Positions 25,958 to 35,073 of a stretch of DNA of 64,000 bases are shown here, one piece after another. The translations under genes and the position numbers were made by a program. Source of the DNA: Neptunitalea lumnitzerae (GTDB lineage Bacteria; Bacteroidota; Bacteroidia; Flavobacteriales; Flavobacteriaceae); the NCBI RefSeq assembly GCF_027924185.1, contig NZ_BRVO01000001.1, positions 496,001 to 560,000 on the forward strand. The letters run 5' to 3'. How positions within the stretch are numbered: position 1 is the first letter of the stretch; the number at the start of each line of letters is the position of its first letter. The notes below the pieces were generated by a model that was given only the letters and a program-made list of their open reading frames with translations, did no database searches and was not told the origin of the DNA.

Positions 25958-26926
25958 ATGTCAAGGATTTTAACGGGTATTCAGAGTACAGGAGTACCTC
26001 ATTTAGGAAACATTTTAGGAGCTATTTTACCGGCTATTGAAATGTCTAAAAAACCTGAGAATGACTCATTTCTGTTTATTGCAGATTTACACTCACTTAC
26101 TCAGATTAAAGATGGTGAAACTTTAAGAGCAAACACTTATAGTGTTGCTGCAACTTGGCTTGCATTTGGTTTAGATGTAGAAAAAGTAGTTTTCTACCGC
26201 CAAAGCGATGTACCACAAGTAACAGAACTATCGTGGTATTTAAGTTGCTTTTTTCCTTATCAACGTTTAACATTAGCACACTCTTTTAAAGATAAGGCCG
26301 ATAGATTAGCTGATGTTAATGCAGGGTTATTTACCTACCCAATGCTTATGGCTGCCGATATTTTATTATATGATGCAGAATTTGTACCTGTTGGTAAAGA
26401 CCAATTACAACATATAGAAATTACCCGTGATGTAGCTTCTAGGTTTAATAACCAATTAGGAGAAACATTTGTTTTACCAGAAGGTACCGTACATAAAGAA
26501 ACACAATATGTACCTGGTACTAACGGAGGTAAAATGAGTAAATCTGCCAATAACTTCATCAATATATTTTTACCAGACAAGAAGTTACGTAAGCAGGTTA
26601 TGGGTATTGAAACCGATAGCACCCCTTTAGAAGAACCTAAAAACCCAGATACATGTAACGTATTTGCTATTTATAGCATTTTAGGAACCGAGGAACAAGT
26701 AGCCGCTATGCGTGCCAATTATGAAGGTGGTAACTATGGGTACGGACATGCAAAACAAGCTTTGTTTGAGTTGATTTGCGAAAAATTTAAAGAACCTAGA
26801 GAAAAGTTTGCCTACTACATGGAAAACTTAGACGAGGTAGACAGATTGCTAAAAGTAGGTGCAGAAAAAGCATCTGGAATAGCAAACGACGTTCTAAAGA
26901 GAGTTCGTGAAAAATTAGGATACTAA
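25958..26926 (+). CDS. trpS: tryptophanyl-tRNA synthetase
   Basis: This class I synthetase charges tRNA-Trp. The HIGH-like motif is PHLGN (about residues 14-18), in a TGIQSTGVPHLGN context, and the KMSKS motif is at 192-196. Other family blocks are FIADLHSLT, HSFKDKADRLADVNAGLFTYP and LLYDAEFVPVGKDQLQH. The 322-aa length is normal for the bacterial enzyme. It is monocistronic and shares a terminator with the convergent dprA. Confidence 0.96.
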   Translation: MSRILTGIQSTGVPHLGNILGAILPAIEMSKKPENDSFLFIADLHSLTQIKDGETLRANTYSVAATWLAFGLDVEKVVFYRQSDVPQVTELSWYLSCFFPYQRLTLAHSFKDKADRLADVNAGLFTYPMLMAADILLYDAEFVPVGKDQLQHIEITRDVASRFNNQLGETFVLPEGTVHKETQYVPGTNGGKMSKSANNFINIFLPDKKLRKQVMGIETDSTPLEEPKNPDTCNVFAIYSILGTEEQVAAMRANYEGGNYGYGHAKQALFELICEKFKEPREKFAYYMENLDEVDRLLKVGAEKASGIANDVLKRVREKLGY

Positions 26927-26937
26927 ATCTACTATAC

Positions 26938-26966
26938 AAAGAGGAGCCCAAAAGCTCCTCTTTTTT
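26938..26966. terminator. shared trpS/dprA terminator
   Basis: AAAGAGGAGC / GCTCCTCTTT hairpin with a six-T run on the plus strand; the dprA stop codon lies inside the T-run. Confidence 0.85.
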
Positions 26967-28068
26967 ATAGGGCTTCAAATAATTTGCCTGGTAACGGACG
27001 TATAAGTCCCTTCATTTCTAAATTAAGTAACGTAGCAGATACTTTAAATATAGGCAAAGCACATTCTAAGGCTATAACATCTAAAAGTTGCTTCCCCTTA
27101 TCTTTTAAAAAAGTATAAATAACATTCTCATCTCCTTCTAATTCAACAAAAAGTTGCTTTTGAATTGGTTTTGCCGTTTCCTTTTCTAAGCTCCATCCTA
27201 AACTATAAATTAAGTCTGCCGCACTAGTAAGCATTTGTGCCTTTTGTTGTTTAATTAGGTTGTTACACCCTACGCTATAAGTATCGCCCACCCTGCCAGG
27301 TACCGCAAAAACATCCCGATTATAAGAGTAAGCAATATCAGCAGTTACAAGGCTTCCTCCTCTATCAGCAGATTCTATTACTACCGTAGCATCTGCCAAA
27401 CCTGCTATAATACGGTTCCTCCGTAAAAAGTTATTCCTATCAAACTTATCAGTACTTTTAAAATCAGTTACAAACCCACCATTAACCTCCATCTCTTTCA
27501 TATACTTGGCATGTACCTTAGGATATATTTGGTTTAAACCGTGCGCTAAACAACCAATGGTTTGCAAATTATTCTTCATAGCGGCTTTGTGCGCACAAAT
27601 ATCTACCCCATAGGCAAAGCCACTTACAATTACAACATCTAAAGCTGCCAACTCCGCTACCAACTGTTCGCAAAACGAAGTTCCGTAAGAGGTAATACGC
27701 CTAGTACCCACAATACTTACCAAGCGTTTCCCCTGTAAATTAATATTCCCACGCTGAAACAATACAACTGGGGCATCTATACAATGTTTCAACTTCTCTG
27801 GGTACAACGCATCTTTATAATAGACTGGTGTAATACACTCTTGCTCTATAAATCGTAGTTCCGCTTCGGCACCAGAAACATAATCTTTTTCAAAAAGCTT
27901 TTTAATCATCAATTCACCAATTCCGTCAATTTTGGTTAAGTGGTGTTTCTTTTCGTTAAAAACAGCTTTTGCACTACCGCAATGATTGATTAATTTTTTG
28001 GCATTAATGTCCCCGATTTTAGGAACACTTTGCAGCGCCAAAACCCATAGCAAATCTTCTTGGTTCAT
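26965..28068 (-). CDS. dprA: DNA-processing protein DprA
   Basis: DprA protects incoming single-stranded DNA and loads RecA during natural transformation. An N-terminal helix-hairpin-helix region (PKIGDINAKKLI) precedes the Rossmann-like core with VSIVGTRRITSYG, VSGFAYGVDICAHKAA, FLRRNRIIAGLADATVVIES and GSLVTADIAYSYNRDVFAVPG. A C-terminal winged-helix segment (LDVIALECALPIFKVSATL) is present. The 367-aa length is normal. It is divergent from the HU/SPOR gene, with about 80 bases between. Confidence 0.94.
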   Translation of the reverse strand: MNQEDLLWVLALQSVPKIGDINAKKLINHCGSAKAVFNEKKHHLTKIDGIGELMIKKLFEKDYVSGAEAELRFIEQECITPVYYKDALYPEKLKHCIDAPVVLFQRGNINLQGKRLVSIVGTRRITSYGTSFCEQLVAELAALDVVIVSGFAYGVDICAHKAAMKNNLQTIGCLAHGLNQIYPKVHAKYMKEMEVNGGFVTDFKSTDKFDRNNFLRRNRIIAGLADATVVIESADRGGSLVTADIAYSYNRDVFAVPGRVGDTYSVGCNNLIKQQKAQMLTSAADLIYSLGWSLEKETAKPIQKQLFVELEGDENVIYTFLKDKGKQLLDVIALECALPIFKVSATLLNLEMKGLIRPLPGKLFEAL

Positions 28069-28133
28069 TCTCAGAAATTTAGCTAAAGGTAGCTAAACTT
28101 ATTAACAAACACCTATTGAATATAAAAAATTAC

Positions 28134-28141
28134 TAGCTTTG
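28134..28141 (+). promoter_or_regulatory. promoter -7 element TAGCTTTG next to the start codon
   Basis: This exact TAnnTTTG match ends five bases before the ATG at 28147. Transcription would begin at or within a base or two of the start codon, so the mRNA may be leaderless. Confidence 0.5.
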
Positions 28142-28146
28142 TAATT

Positions 28147-29088
28147 ATGAAGTTGGAACATTACATAAGCGAATTATTATACAGATACGAGTGTGTTACC
28201 GTACCTGGTTTTGGTGCATTCTTAACAAGTACACAAGGTGCCAGAATACAGGAAGCTACCGGTGCTTTTTATCCACCAACCAAGAAGTTATCTTTCAACA
28301 AACAGATTACTTCTAATGATGGGTTATTGGCCAATTACATTGCTACTGTAGAAAAGCTTACGTATGAAATTGCCATGCTTAAAATTGAAACCAGTGTTTT
28401 TGAATGGGAACATACCCTTAAAACTCACAGTGAATTAGCACTTAAAAATATTGGTGACTTATGGCTTAACAATGAAAGTTCTATTCAATTTACACCTACA
28501 GAGCAAGTAAATTATTTAGCAAGTTCTTTTGGACTTACCACCTTTGTTTCTCCTGAAATTAAAAGAGAACAACTTCATAAACAAGTACGTACTTTAGAAG
28601 AAAAAGTACCTGTTACCGTAACTCCTGAAGCTAGAAAATCTCCTGCATACTTAAAATACGCAGCAATTTTTGTATTAGGCTTATCAGTTGCCGGGTATCT
28701 TGGGTATAACTATAACAACACCCAACAACAAGAGCAATTACTAGTAGAACAAAATGCTCAGGAACAAGTATCAAAAGAAATTCAGCAAGCTACTTTCTTT
28801 GAAGAAATTCCTTTAGAACTTACACCGGTTAAAATTAACTTAACCAAAGAAACACCTAGCTACAAATACCACATTGTGGGTGGCGCTTTTAGAGAAAAAG
28901 AAAATGCCAACACCAAAGTAAACGAACTAAAAACTAACGGTTTTGAAAATGCTGTTATTTTAGGAGAAAACAAATTTGGGTTATGGCAAGTATCTTTACA
29001 AGGCTTTAATGACCATAGAGAAGCAGAGCGTTTTCTGTTTAAAAACAGAAAAAACATAGAAGGTATTTGGTTGTTTATTGCTGAATAA
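28147..29088 (+). CDS. HU-CCDC81 and SPOR domain protein
   Basis: Residues 1-135 carry the bacterial HU-CCDC81 pair, starting EHYISELLYRYECVTVPGFGAF, split here as a first domain with VPGFGAF and a second with GDLWLNNESSIQF. A single membrane helix at about 171-187 is followed by a periplasmic linker and a C-terminal SPOR domain (236-312, HIVGGAFREKENA...WQVSLQGFNDHREAERF), which binds denuded peptidoglycan at division sites. The protein thus joins a cytoplasmic HU-like domain to the septal wall. This architecture is known in Bacteroidota, but its job is not settled. Confidence 0.88.
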   Translation: MKLEHYISELLYRYECVTVPGFGAFLTSTQGARIQEATGAFYPPTKKLSFNKQITSNDGLLANYIATVEKLTYEIAMLKIETSVFEWEHTLKTHSELALKNIGDLWLNNESSIQFTPTEQVNYLASSFGLTTFVSPEIKREQLHKQVRTLEEKVPVTVTPEARKSPAYLKYAAIFVLGLSVAGYLGYNYNNTQQQEQLLVEQNAQEQVSKEIQQATFFEEIPLELTPVKINLTKETPSYKYHIVGGAFREKENANTKVNELKTNGFENAVILGENKFGLWQVSLQGFNDHREAERFLFKNRKNIEGIWLFIAE

Positions 29089-29221
29089 ATTCAACTTTTC
29101 ATAGTAGCCCATTCATTTTCTTGTTCTTTTAACAAGAACTAAGCTTGTATTTAAGTTTTTTTTAAACGTTTTACTTCTTTTTTTGGCAATTTGTTGAATA
29201 ACAGCTCGAAAGTTGTTTTCT

Positions 29222-29229
29222 TATATTTG
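29222..29229 (+). promoter_or_regulatory. promoter -7 element TATATTTG
   Basis: This exact TAnnTTTG match is 21 bases upstream of the ATG at 29251, followed by CA. It lies inside a longer open frame that begins with TTG at 29191, which argues against that start. Confidence 0.6.
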
Positions 29230-29250
29230 CAAAAAACCAAATACGAAGAT

Positions 29251-29766
29251 ATGCAAGCTAAAACCCCGAGTGAATCTAAAACCATTATGACCGACCTGGT
29301 GTTACCAAGTGAAACCAACCCTTTAAACAATCTTTTTGGGGGCGATTTGTTAGCACGTATGGACAGAGCAGCTAGTATTGCTGCCAGAAGACACTCGCGC
29401 CGTGTAGTGGTTACAGCTTCTGTAAACCACGTAGCTTTTAACCGTTCTATTCCGTTAGGGAGTGTGGTAACTGTTGAAGCATGTGTTTCTAGGGCTTTTA
29501 AGACCTCTATGGAGACCGTAATAGATGTTTGGATAGAAGACCGTGAAAGCGGCCATAGAACAAAGGCAAATGAGGCTATTTACACCTTTGTTGCCGTAGA
29601 TGATATGGGGCGCCCTACACCCATCCCCGCACTGCAACCTGAAACCGATTTAGAAAAAGAACGTTTTGAGGCCGCTTTGCGTAGAAAACAGTTAAGTTTA
29701 GTACTTGCCGGTAAAATGAAACCTAGTGAAGCCACTGAATTAAAGGCTATCTTTACAGAAAAATAG
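29251..29766 (+). CDS. acyl-CoA thioesterase (hotdog fold)
   Basis: The start is set at 29251 (MQAKTPSESK) because the promoter lies within the longer frame. The 171-aa protein has the YciA/acyl-CoA hydrolase pattern: SETNPLNNLFGGDLLARMD with the catalytic Asn and Gly-Gly, VTASVNHVAFNRSIPLGSVV, and TKANEAIYTFVAVDD. It hydrolyses acyl-CoA to free acid and CoA in the cytoplasm. The esterase gene follows after five bases, so the two are co-transcribed. Confidence 0.9.
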   Translation: MQAKTPSESKTIMTDLVLPSETNPLNNLFGGDLLARMDRAASIAARRHSRRVVVTASVNHVAFNRSIPLGSVVTVEACVSRAFKTSMETVIDVWIEDRESGHRTKANEAIYTFVAVDDMGRPTPIPALQPETDLEKERFEAALRRKQLSLVLAGKMKPSEATELKAIFTEK

Positions 29767-29771
29767 AAACT

Positions 29772-30587
29772 ATGAAAGCTTTCAAATTTGTACTTACTGT
29801 ATGTGCCGTTTTTGTAACCACCTTGTGTGTTGCTCAAACCACGTATACGCTTGAGAAAAATATAGCTTACAAATCGGGAGACGATTTAACAGCATATGAA
29901 AAAGAACGTTGCAAACTTGACATTTACTACCCTACTAATGTAACCAATGCACCTACTATTGTATGGTTTCATGGTGGCGGATTAACGGGAGGAGAAAAAT
30001 CAATACCTGAAGAACTGAAAAATCAAGGCGCCATAATAGTAGCTCCAAATTACAGACTGTCTCCTAAGGTAAAATCTACCGAATGTATTGAGGATGCTGT
30101 AGCGGCCACAGCATGGATTATGCAAAATATTGAGAAATACCATGGCGACCCAAAGAAAATAGTAATGAGCGGCCATTCTGCTGGAGGATATTTAAGCATG
30201 ATGGTAATTATGAACCGAATTTATTTGGCTAAATTAGGTATTAATGCCAACCAAGTGGCAGCTTTGGTGCCGTTTAGCGGACACACCATAACCCACTTTA
30301 CTACTAGACAAGAACGTGGTATACCAGGCACACAACCTGTAATTGATAAATATGCACCCTTATACTACGTACGTAAAGATACACCTCCTGTACTTTTAAT
30401 TACCGGAGACAGAGAAAAGGAAATGTTAGGCCGATACGAAGAAAATGCCTACTTCTACAGAATGCTAAAAGTAACTGGCAATACCGATGTAGAGATAAAA
30501 GAACTGAAAGGAGAAGATCATGGTAGTATGGTTGCTCCGGGATGTAAAGTGCTACTAGCATATATGAAAGAAAAAGGTCTGTTATAA
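29772..30587 (+). CDS. secreted alpha/beta hydrolase (esterase)
   Basis: A signal peptide (1-22, ending CVAQ) leads into an alpha/beta hydrolase of the esterase/lipase (HSL-like) group. HGGG (67-70) forms the oxyanion hole, S136 in GHSAGG is the nucleophile, and D213 (TGDREKE) and H250 (EDHGSM) complete the triad. The substrate is unknown; short-chain or carbohydrate esters are likely for a periplasmic enzyme of this type. It lies directly behind the thioesterase gene, and its stop codon sits within a terminator hairpin. Confidence 0.88.
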   Translation: MKAFKFVLTVCAVFVTTLCVAQTTYTLEKNIAYKSGDDLTAYEKERCKLDIYYPTNVTNAPTIVWFHGGGLTGGEKSIPEELKNQGAIIVAPNYRLSPKVKSTECIEDAVAATAWIMQNIEKYHGDPKKIVMSGHSAGGYLSMMVIMNRIYLAKLGINANQVAALVPFSGHTITHFTTRQERGIPGTQPVIDKYAPLYYVRKDTPPVLLITGDREKEMLGRYEENAYFYRMLKVTGNTDVEIKELKGEDHGSMVAPGCKVLLAYMKEKGLL

Positions 30588-30607
30588 AACAGACCTTTTT
30601 CTTTTTA
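30571..30607. terminator. intrinsic terminator overlapping a stop codon
   Basis: AAAAAGGTCTGTT / AACAGACCTTTTT. The loop contains the TAA of the esterase gene. The end of the convergent EnvC-like gene lies just beyond. Confidence 0.85.
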
Positions 30608-31843
30608 CATTTTATACACCCAAAGTTCTGGGTTTAACTTATCTGTATTCTTGTAAATAAGAAACTTCAATTCGGTTTTACCAGTGTGTTTATTGGTAAA
30701 TATTTTACCCAAAGGTTGCTTGGCAATTACCCTATCCCCCTTCTTCACGTATAACTCTGCAAGGTTACAATAGGTAGTTATATAATTACCGTGTTTTACA
30801 TACACAATAGCCTTTCCTAAGGTAATGGTAATATTTATCACCTCTCCTTCAAATACGGCACGTGCCTCTTCCCCTTCAGGAGCAATTATGTTCACCCCAC
30901 TATTATCTTGTACCAGCCCCGGATACACAGGATCTGAGTACTTACCAAAACCTATTGAAACCACACCTCGTTCAACAGGCCATATGAGTTTACCCTTGTT
31001 TGCCGAAAAGTTATTGGCTATCATTTTCTCTTCTGGAGTTAAGGCAAAAGTGTTAGAAGCACTACTAACGGTACTACCGTTTGCAGCAGCCTTTCTTCTA
31101 CTCTCTGCAATAGCTTCTTTAATAAGTCGGTCTATTTCTTTCTCAAGGCGCTCTGCTTCTTTCTTCTTCTCGTTAATTTGCGCTAGGTAACCACCCTCTT
31201 TCTGCTTAATAGCAGCAATTAACTCTTGTTGCTCTGTCTTCTCAGACTCTAATTTAGCCCTAATACCACGGTTCTCCTCAATTAAATCTTGCTTCTCGGC
31301 ACGTTGTGCTAACAACGATTGATTAAGCTCTTGTAGCTCCTTTGTTTTATCTTGTATGACCGCTCCTTGTTTTTTAAGATGCGACCTAAACTGGCGCATA
31401 TATTCCATACGTTTATAGGCCTGAAAGAAGGTTTCAGAAGCCAATACAAACATTAAACGGTTTTGTTGTGATTTGTTCTTATAAGACTTACGAATCATTT
31501 CAGCATAATTCTCTTTCAAAACCTTAAGCTCATTTTCTAGCTCTTTTATATTCTTTTCGTTCTTTTTAATCTCAGAACTTAAAAGATTTATTTGCTGGTT
31601 GGTTACTTTATTTAGCTGCTCACGCACCAATATTTTCTTATTGACACCCTCCATTTGGGTAACCAACGATTTTCTTTGAGAACCTTGCTGACTAAGTAAT
31701 TGCTGTATCTGATTTATTTCTCTTAATAGCTCCGTTCTTTTTCGCTGTAATGCTTCTTGCTCTTTAGACTGTGCAAAACCACCCCATGCGCTACAAAAGC
31801 ACACAAAGAAAAACAGAACCCACTTAGCACTTACTTGCTTCAT
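30605..31843 (-). CDS. EnvC-like protein with degenerate LytM domain
   Basis: A signal peptide (about 1-25) is followed by long coiled coils (about 27-250) and a C-terminal M23/LytM domain (about 285-412). The zinc ligands of active M23 enzymes are replaced: N314 and N318 stand at the first His/Asp motif (DNSGVNIIAP), N360 at the second His (YCNL), and K393 in the HxH position (ELKFLI). Like E. coli EnvC, it probably activates amidases at the septum rather than cutting the wall itself. It is the last gene of the envelope operon and begins right after the DUF4292 stop. Confidence 0.9.
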   Translation of the reverse strand: MKQVSAKWVLFFFVCFCSAWGGFAQSKEQEALQRKRTELLREINQIQQLLSQQGSQRKSLVTQMEGVNKKILVREQLNKVTNQQINLLSSEIKKNEKNIKELENELKVLKENYAEMIRKSYKNKSQQNRLMFVLASETFFQAYKRMEYMRQFRSHLKKQGAVIQDKTKELQELNQSLLAQRAEKQDLIEENRGIRAKLESEKTEQQELIAAIKQKEGGYLAQINEKKKEAERLEKEIDRLIKEAIAESRRKAAANGSTVSSASNTFALTPEEKMIANNFSANKGKLIWPVERGVVSIGFGKYSDPVYPGLVQDNSGVNIIAPEGEEARAVFEGEVINITITLGKAIVYVKHGNYITTYCNLAELYVKKGDRVIAKQPLGKIFTNKHTGKTELKFLIYKNTDKLNPELWVYKM

Positions 31844-32620
31844 TTACTTCTCTAACGTAATTTGTTTGTAACCATTAGGCACGTTGTATGGAAAGGTTAC
31901 CTTTTTATTAAACTCAATGTTTTTGTACTCAATTTCTATATCACTCTTTCCTTCTGGGCCATCTACACTTACCGCTATTTCATCTGGAAAAGCTTGTCCA
32001 TCTATATTTTGATAAGATGTATAAGAAATGCTAGATACTCTATTTTCAGAAGGTTGAGACACCTCTTGTAAGCTCATTTTATAATAAATAGGCTCTAGCT
32101 GAAACAACAATTTAAAAGGCCCCATCGGATCTTCAGGTTTTAATTGATATCTGTTTTCTACTACCGAATTATTATACTTTTCTTGTTTAAGATCTACTAT
32201 CGCTTGCCCTAACAATACATTCTGTAATTTTTCAAAATCAATTTCGGTACCTAGTAAATCACTTATATACGCAAAATCACCTTCAAAGTAAGTACCTTCT
32301 AATTTGTTATAAAAAGATACACCCTCAGGAGTAATATACGCTTTTACCACCCCAAAAAAGGCGCTTAACCAAATAGCCTTATCCTTTTCCATTCGAAGGT
32401 TTAACGAAAAAGAGTTAGAAGCATGCTCATCTTTATACTTTACATCTACTTTACCCTTTATGGTAGTAAACTCAAGCTCATTAATATAATGATTTTTAAT
32501 GATTTTTTTTGCTGCATAACCCGTGTTAGCAGTACCTTCTCCAATCACTTTCTTAGAAGCACAAGACGCTACAACAACCGTCATTACTGCTATTAATATT
32601 CCTTTGTATAGTAACTTCAT
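31844..32620 (-). CDS. DUF4292 lipoprotein
   Basis: The signal MKLLYKGILIAVMTVVVASC gives lipidation at Cys20. The DUF4292 body has KGKVDVKYKDEHASNSFSL, IWLSAFFGVVKAYITPEGV and FEKLQNVLLGQA, a LolA/LolB-like beta-sheet pattern. Families of this shape may carry lipids or lipoproteins; the function here is unknown. It lies between the TPR gene and the EnvC-like gene with gaps of eight bases and none. Confidence 0.85.
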   Translation of the reverse strand: MKLLYKGILIAVMTVVVASCASKKVIGEGTANTGYAAKKIIKNHYINELEFTTIKGKVDVKYKDEHASNSFSLNLRMEKDKAIWLSAFFGVVKAYITPEGVSFYNKLEGTYFEGDFAYISDLLGTEIDFEKLQNVLLGQAIVDLKQEKYNNSVVENRYQLKPEDPMGPFKLLFQLEPIYYKMSLQEVSQPSENRVSSISYTSYQNIDGQAFPDEIAVSVDGPEGKSDIEIEYKNIEFNKKVTFPYNVPNGYKQITLEK

Positions 32621-32628
32621 AGTAATTT

Positions 32629-33582
32629 TTATATACTTTTTGCTTTATGAAGGTATTCTTGCTCTTTTTGAATATTCCCCAATTGTTTATGGCAAGCCGC
32701 CAGCTCGGTATAAATTCGTTTTTCCAACACCACATCATCTATTAAAAAACTCAACGCCATGTCTAACGATTCTATTGCTACATCATACTGTTTGAGTTCC
32801 TTATTAGCTACCCCATGCATATAATAAATAAAAGGCTGTGTTGGGTAACTCGCCAAGGCCTCTTCTGCTAGCTCTAAAACTTTGGTGTATTGCTTAGCAT
32901 CGTTCAACCTCATTAAGTCTAACTCTAGCTTTTCTATAGCATCAATAGCTTCCTCCTCACCGGTATCAACCTCTGTAGCTTCCAATTCTTCAACATCCTC
33001 CTCAATTTGCGTTTTGCGTTTTTGCATCGCTTTTAAATTCACACGCAATTGCTCTCTATCATCAGAATGCCCATATAACTGGTCTAGTGTATCTAACTGT
33101 GCAAGAGCCTTTTCATAGTCGCTATTTTTACTGTACAGATATACCAAACTCTCTTTAAAAGCATCCTTCGTTTTAGCTAATTTTTCAGCTGTATAAATAG
33201 CCTCATCCGTTTTATTCTGTGCTTTGTACACTTTAAAAAGCGCCTCAGAATACCATCGATTTTCCGGCTCTTTCTCTACTGCTGCCAACAAATAGTTTTC
33301 AGCATCTTCAAACAATCCGGCAGATAAGTAGTTAATACCTAACTCATAATCTACAGCTCCATTGTCTGCATCTAGCATTTTACACTCTAACAAATGATCT
33401 ATAGCCTTTCCGTAATTTTCAATAGCACGCTCTTTTAAAGCTTCAAAAAAATGCTGTTGAAAATCGCTTTCAACCGTTTCAGAAGTAACCGCAGCATCAT
33501 CTTCCTCTTTTTGGGCCATTACAGGTAAGAGCCCTAAAAAGAAAAATAACACCATATATGTAATACCCCTGAATATTTTCAT
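32629..33582 (-). CDS. tetratricopeptide repeat protein
   Basis: A signal peptide (about 1-24, ending PVMAQ) is followed by several TPR units (YGKAIDHLLECKMLDADNGA, YLLAAVEKEPENRWYSEALF and others to the C-terminus). An acidic stretch (EEDVEELEATEVDTGEEEA) lies near the middle. It likely acts as a periplasmic scaffold for partner proteins. It is part of the flippase-dut-nucleotidyltransferase-TPR-DUF4292-EnvC operon found in many flavobacteria. Confidence 0.85.
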   Translation of the reverse strand: MKIFRGITYMVLFFFLGLLPVMAQKEEDDAAVTSETVESDFQQHFFEALKERAIENYGKAIDHLLECKMLDADNGAVDYELGINYLSAGLFEDAENYLLAAVEKEPENRWYSEALFKVYKAQNKTDEAIYTAEKLAKTKDAFKESLVYLYSKNSDYEKALAQLDTLDQLYGHSDDREQLRVNLKAMQKRKTQIEEDVEELEATEVDTGEEEAIDAIEKLELDLMRLNDAKQYTKVLELAEEALASYPTQPFIYYMHGVANKELKQYDVAIESLDMALSFLIDDVVLEKRIYTELAACHKQLGNIQKEQEYLHKAKSI

Positions 33583-33589
33583 GTATGTT

Positions 33590-34600
33590 TTAAATCAATT
33601 CTGAATAATCGCCAATACTAATACTGGTAAAATTACCATCAAACTTAGCATGGTTACCTATCATAGCATTATCTAAGGTAGCATTTTTAATGCTAGCATG
33701 GTTTTGCACCAAGCTATTTTTTACAACAGAATTTTCTACCACACAACCATCACCTAAAGAAACATTAGGCCCTAAGGTTACGTTGCGCAATACTACATTG
33801 TCTCCAATATAGCAAGGTGGTATAATTTCTGAGTTTTCCACAGTTACCGATTCTGCTACTAATGAATGACCATCTTCATATAAAAACTGCAACATACGCT
33901 TATTAGTATCTACAGTAATGTTTTTATTTCCGCAGTCCATCCATTCATCTACTTTACCAGGTACAAATTTCATACCCTTTTGCATCATAGCTTTAATACC
34001 ATCGTTAATTTGGTACTCACCACCATGAATAATATTATTATCTAATACCTTTTGTAGTTCTTGCTTTAATACCTCTCCTTGTTTAAAGTAGTAAATACCA
34101 ATAACTGCTAAATCTGAAACAAACTCGGCTGGTTTTTCTACCAATCCTGTAATGTTATGGTCATCATTTAATTCTACCACACCATATGCCTGCGGATTAG
34201 CCACCTTTTTAACCCAGATTACACTATCTGCAGAAGCATCTAAATTAAAATCGGCTTTAAACAGCGTATCAGCATACGCAATTACACAAGGCCCCTCTAA
34301 AGATTCCTTTGCACACATAATAGCGTGCCCAGTACCTAAAGGTTTATCTTGATAATAAATAGTGCCTTTAGCCCCCACACTATCCGCTACCTCTAGCAAA
34401 TGATTTTCAATAGCATCACCAAAATCATCTTTAATTACAAAAGCAACCTCTTCAATGGGTTGTTTTATCACTTTTGCAATATCTTCTACCAAGCGTTGCA
34501 CAATAGGCTTACCTGCAATTGGTATTAATGGTTTTGGCACTGTTAAGGTGTGCGGTCTAAGTCGGGATCCTCTCCCGGCCATAGGTACTATAATTTTCAT
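33590..34600 (-). CDS. sugar-phosphate nucleotidyltransferase with left-handed beta helix
   Basis: The N-terminal domain has the nucleotidyltransferase signature MAGRGSRLRPHTLTVPKPLI, which joins a sugar-1-phosphate to a nucleotide. The residues EKP and GGEYQIND are consistent with an RmlA/GlmU-type fold. From about residue 255 there are hexapeptide repeats (IGDNVVLRNVTLGPNVSLGD) of a left-handed beta helix. No acetyltransferase residues can be assigned, so the sugar and the second activity are unknown. It probably feeds surface polysaccharide synthesis, as the flippase in the same operon suggests. Confidence 0.87.
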   Translation of the reverse strand: MKIIVPMAGRGSRLRPHTLTVPKPLIPIAGKPIVQRLVEDIAKVIKQPIEEVAFVIKDDFGDAIENHLLEVADSVGAKGTIYYQDKPLGTGHAIMCAKESLEGPCVIAYADTLFKADFNLDASADSVIWVKKVANPQAYGVVELNDDHNITGLVEKPAEFVSDLAVIGIYYFKQGEVLKQELQKVLDNNIIHGGEYQINDGIKAMMQKGMKFVPGKVDEWMDCGNKNITVDTNKRMLQFLYEDGHSLVAESVTVENSEIIPPCYIGDNVVLRNVTLGPNVSLGDGCVVENSVVKNSLVQNHASIKNATLDNAMIGNHAKFDGNFTSISIGDYSELI

Positions 34601-34638
34601 AATTCTTTTTTGTATTAGGGGTGAGGGAAATGTTATTT

Positions 34639-35073
34639 TTATTTAGTTCCGGTACTACCAAAACCACCTGCTCCACGTGCTGTAGAAGAAAGTTCTTCTA
34701 CACTAGCCCATTCAGCTCTTTCATGTTTGGCTATGACCATTTGTGCCACACGCTCTCCATCTTCAATTACAAAATCTTCGGTAGACAAGTTAATCAAAAT
34801 AACCCCCACTTCACCTCTGTAATCTGCATCTACAGTTCCTGGTGCGTTTAAAACGGTAATTCCTTTTTTTGCAGCCAACCCACTTCTTGGTCTTACCTGT
34901 GCTTCATACCCAACAGGCAATTCTATAAAAAGACCTGTTTTTACAATGGTTCTTTCCATAGGTTTTAAGGTTATAGGAGCATCAAGATTGGCTCTTAAAT
35001 CCATTCCTGCAGAGGCACCCGTTTCATAACTTGGCAATTCGTGTTTAGAGTTATTGATAACTTTAATTGTCAT
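34639..35073 (-). CDS. dut: dUTP diphosphatase
   Basis: The trimeric dUTPase hydrolyses dUTP to dUMP. The five motifs are visible: [40 protein letters not shown] and the C-terminal [10 protein letters not shown]. The 144-aa length is typical. The start lies within the last 11 bases of the flippase gene, so it is translated from the same message. Confidence 0.95.
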   Translation of the reverse strand: MTIKVINNSKHELPSYETGASAGMDLRANLDAPITLKPMERTIVKTGLFIELPVGYEAQVRPRSGLAAKKGITVLNAPGTVDADYRGEVGVILINLSTEDFVIEDGERVAQMVIAKHERAEWASVEELSSTARGAGGFGSTGTK

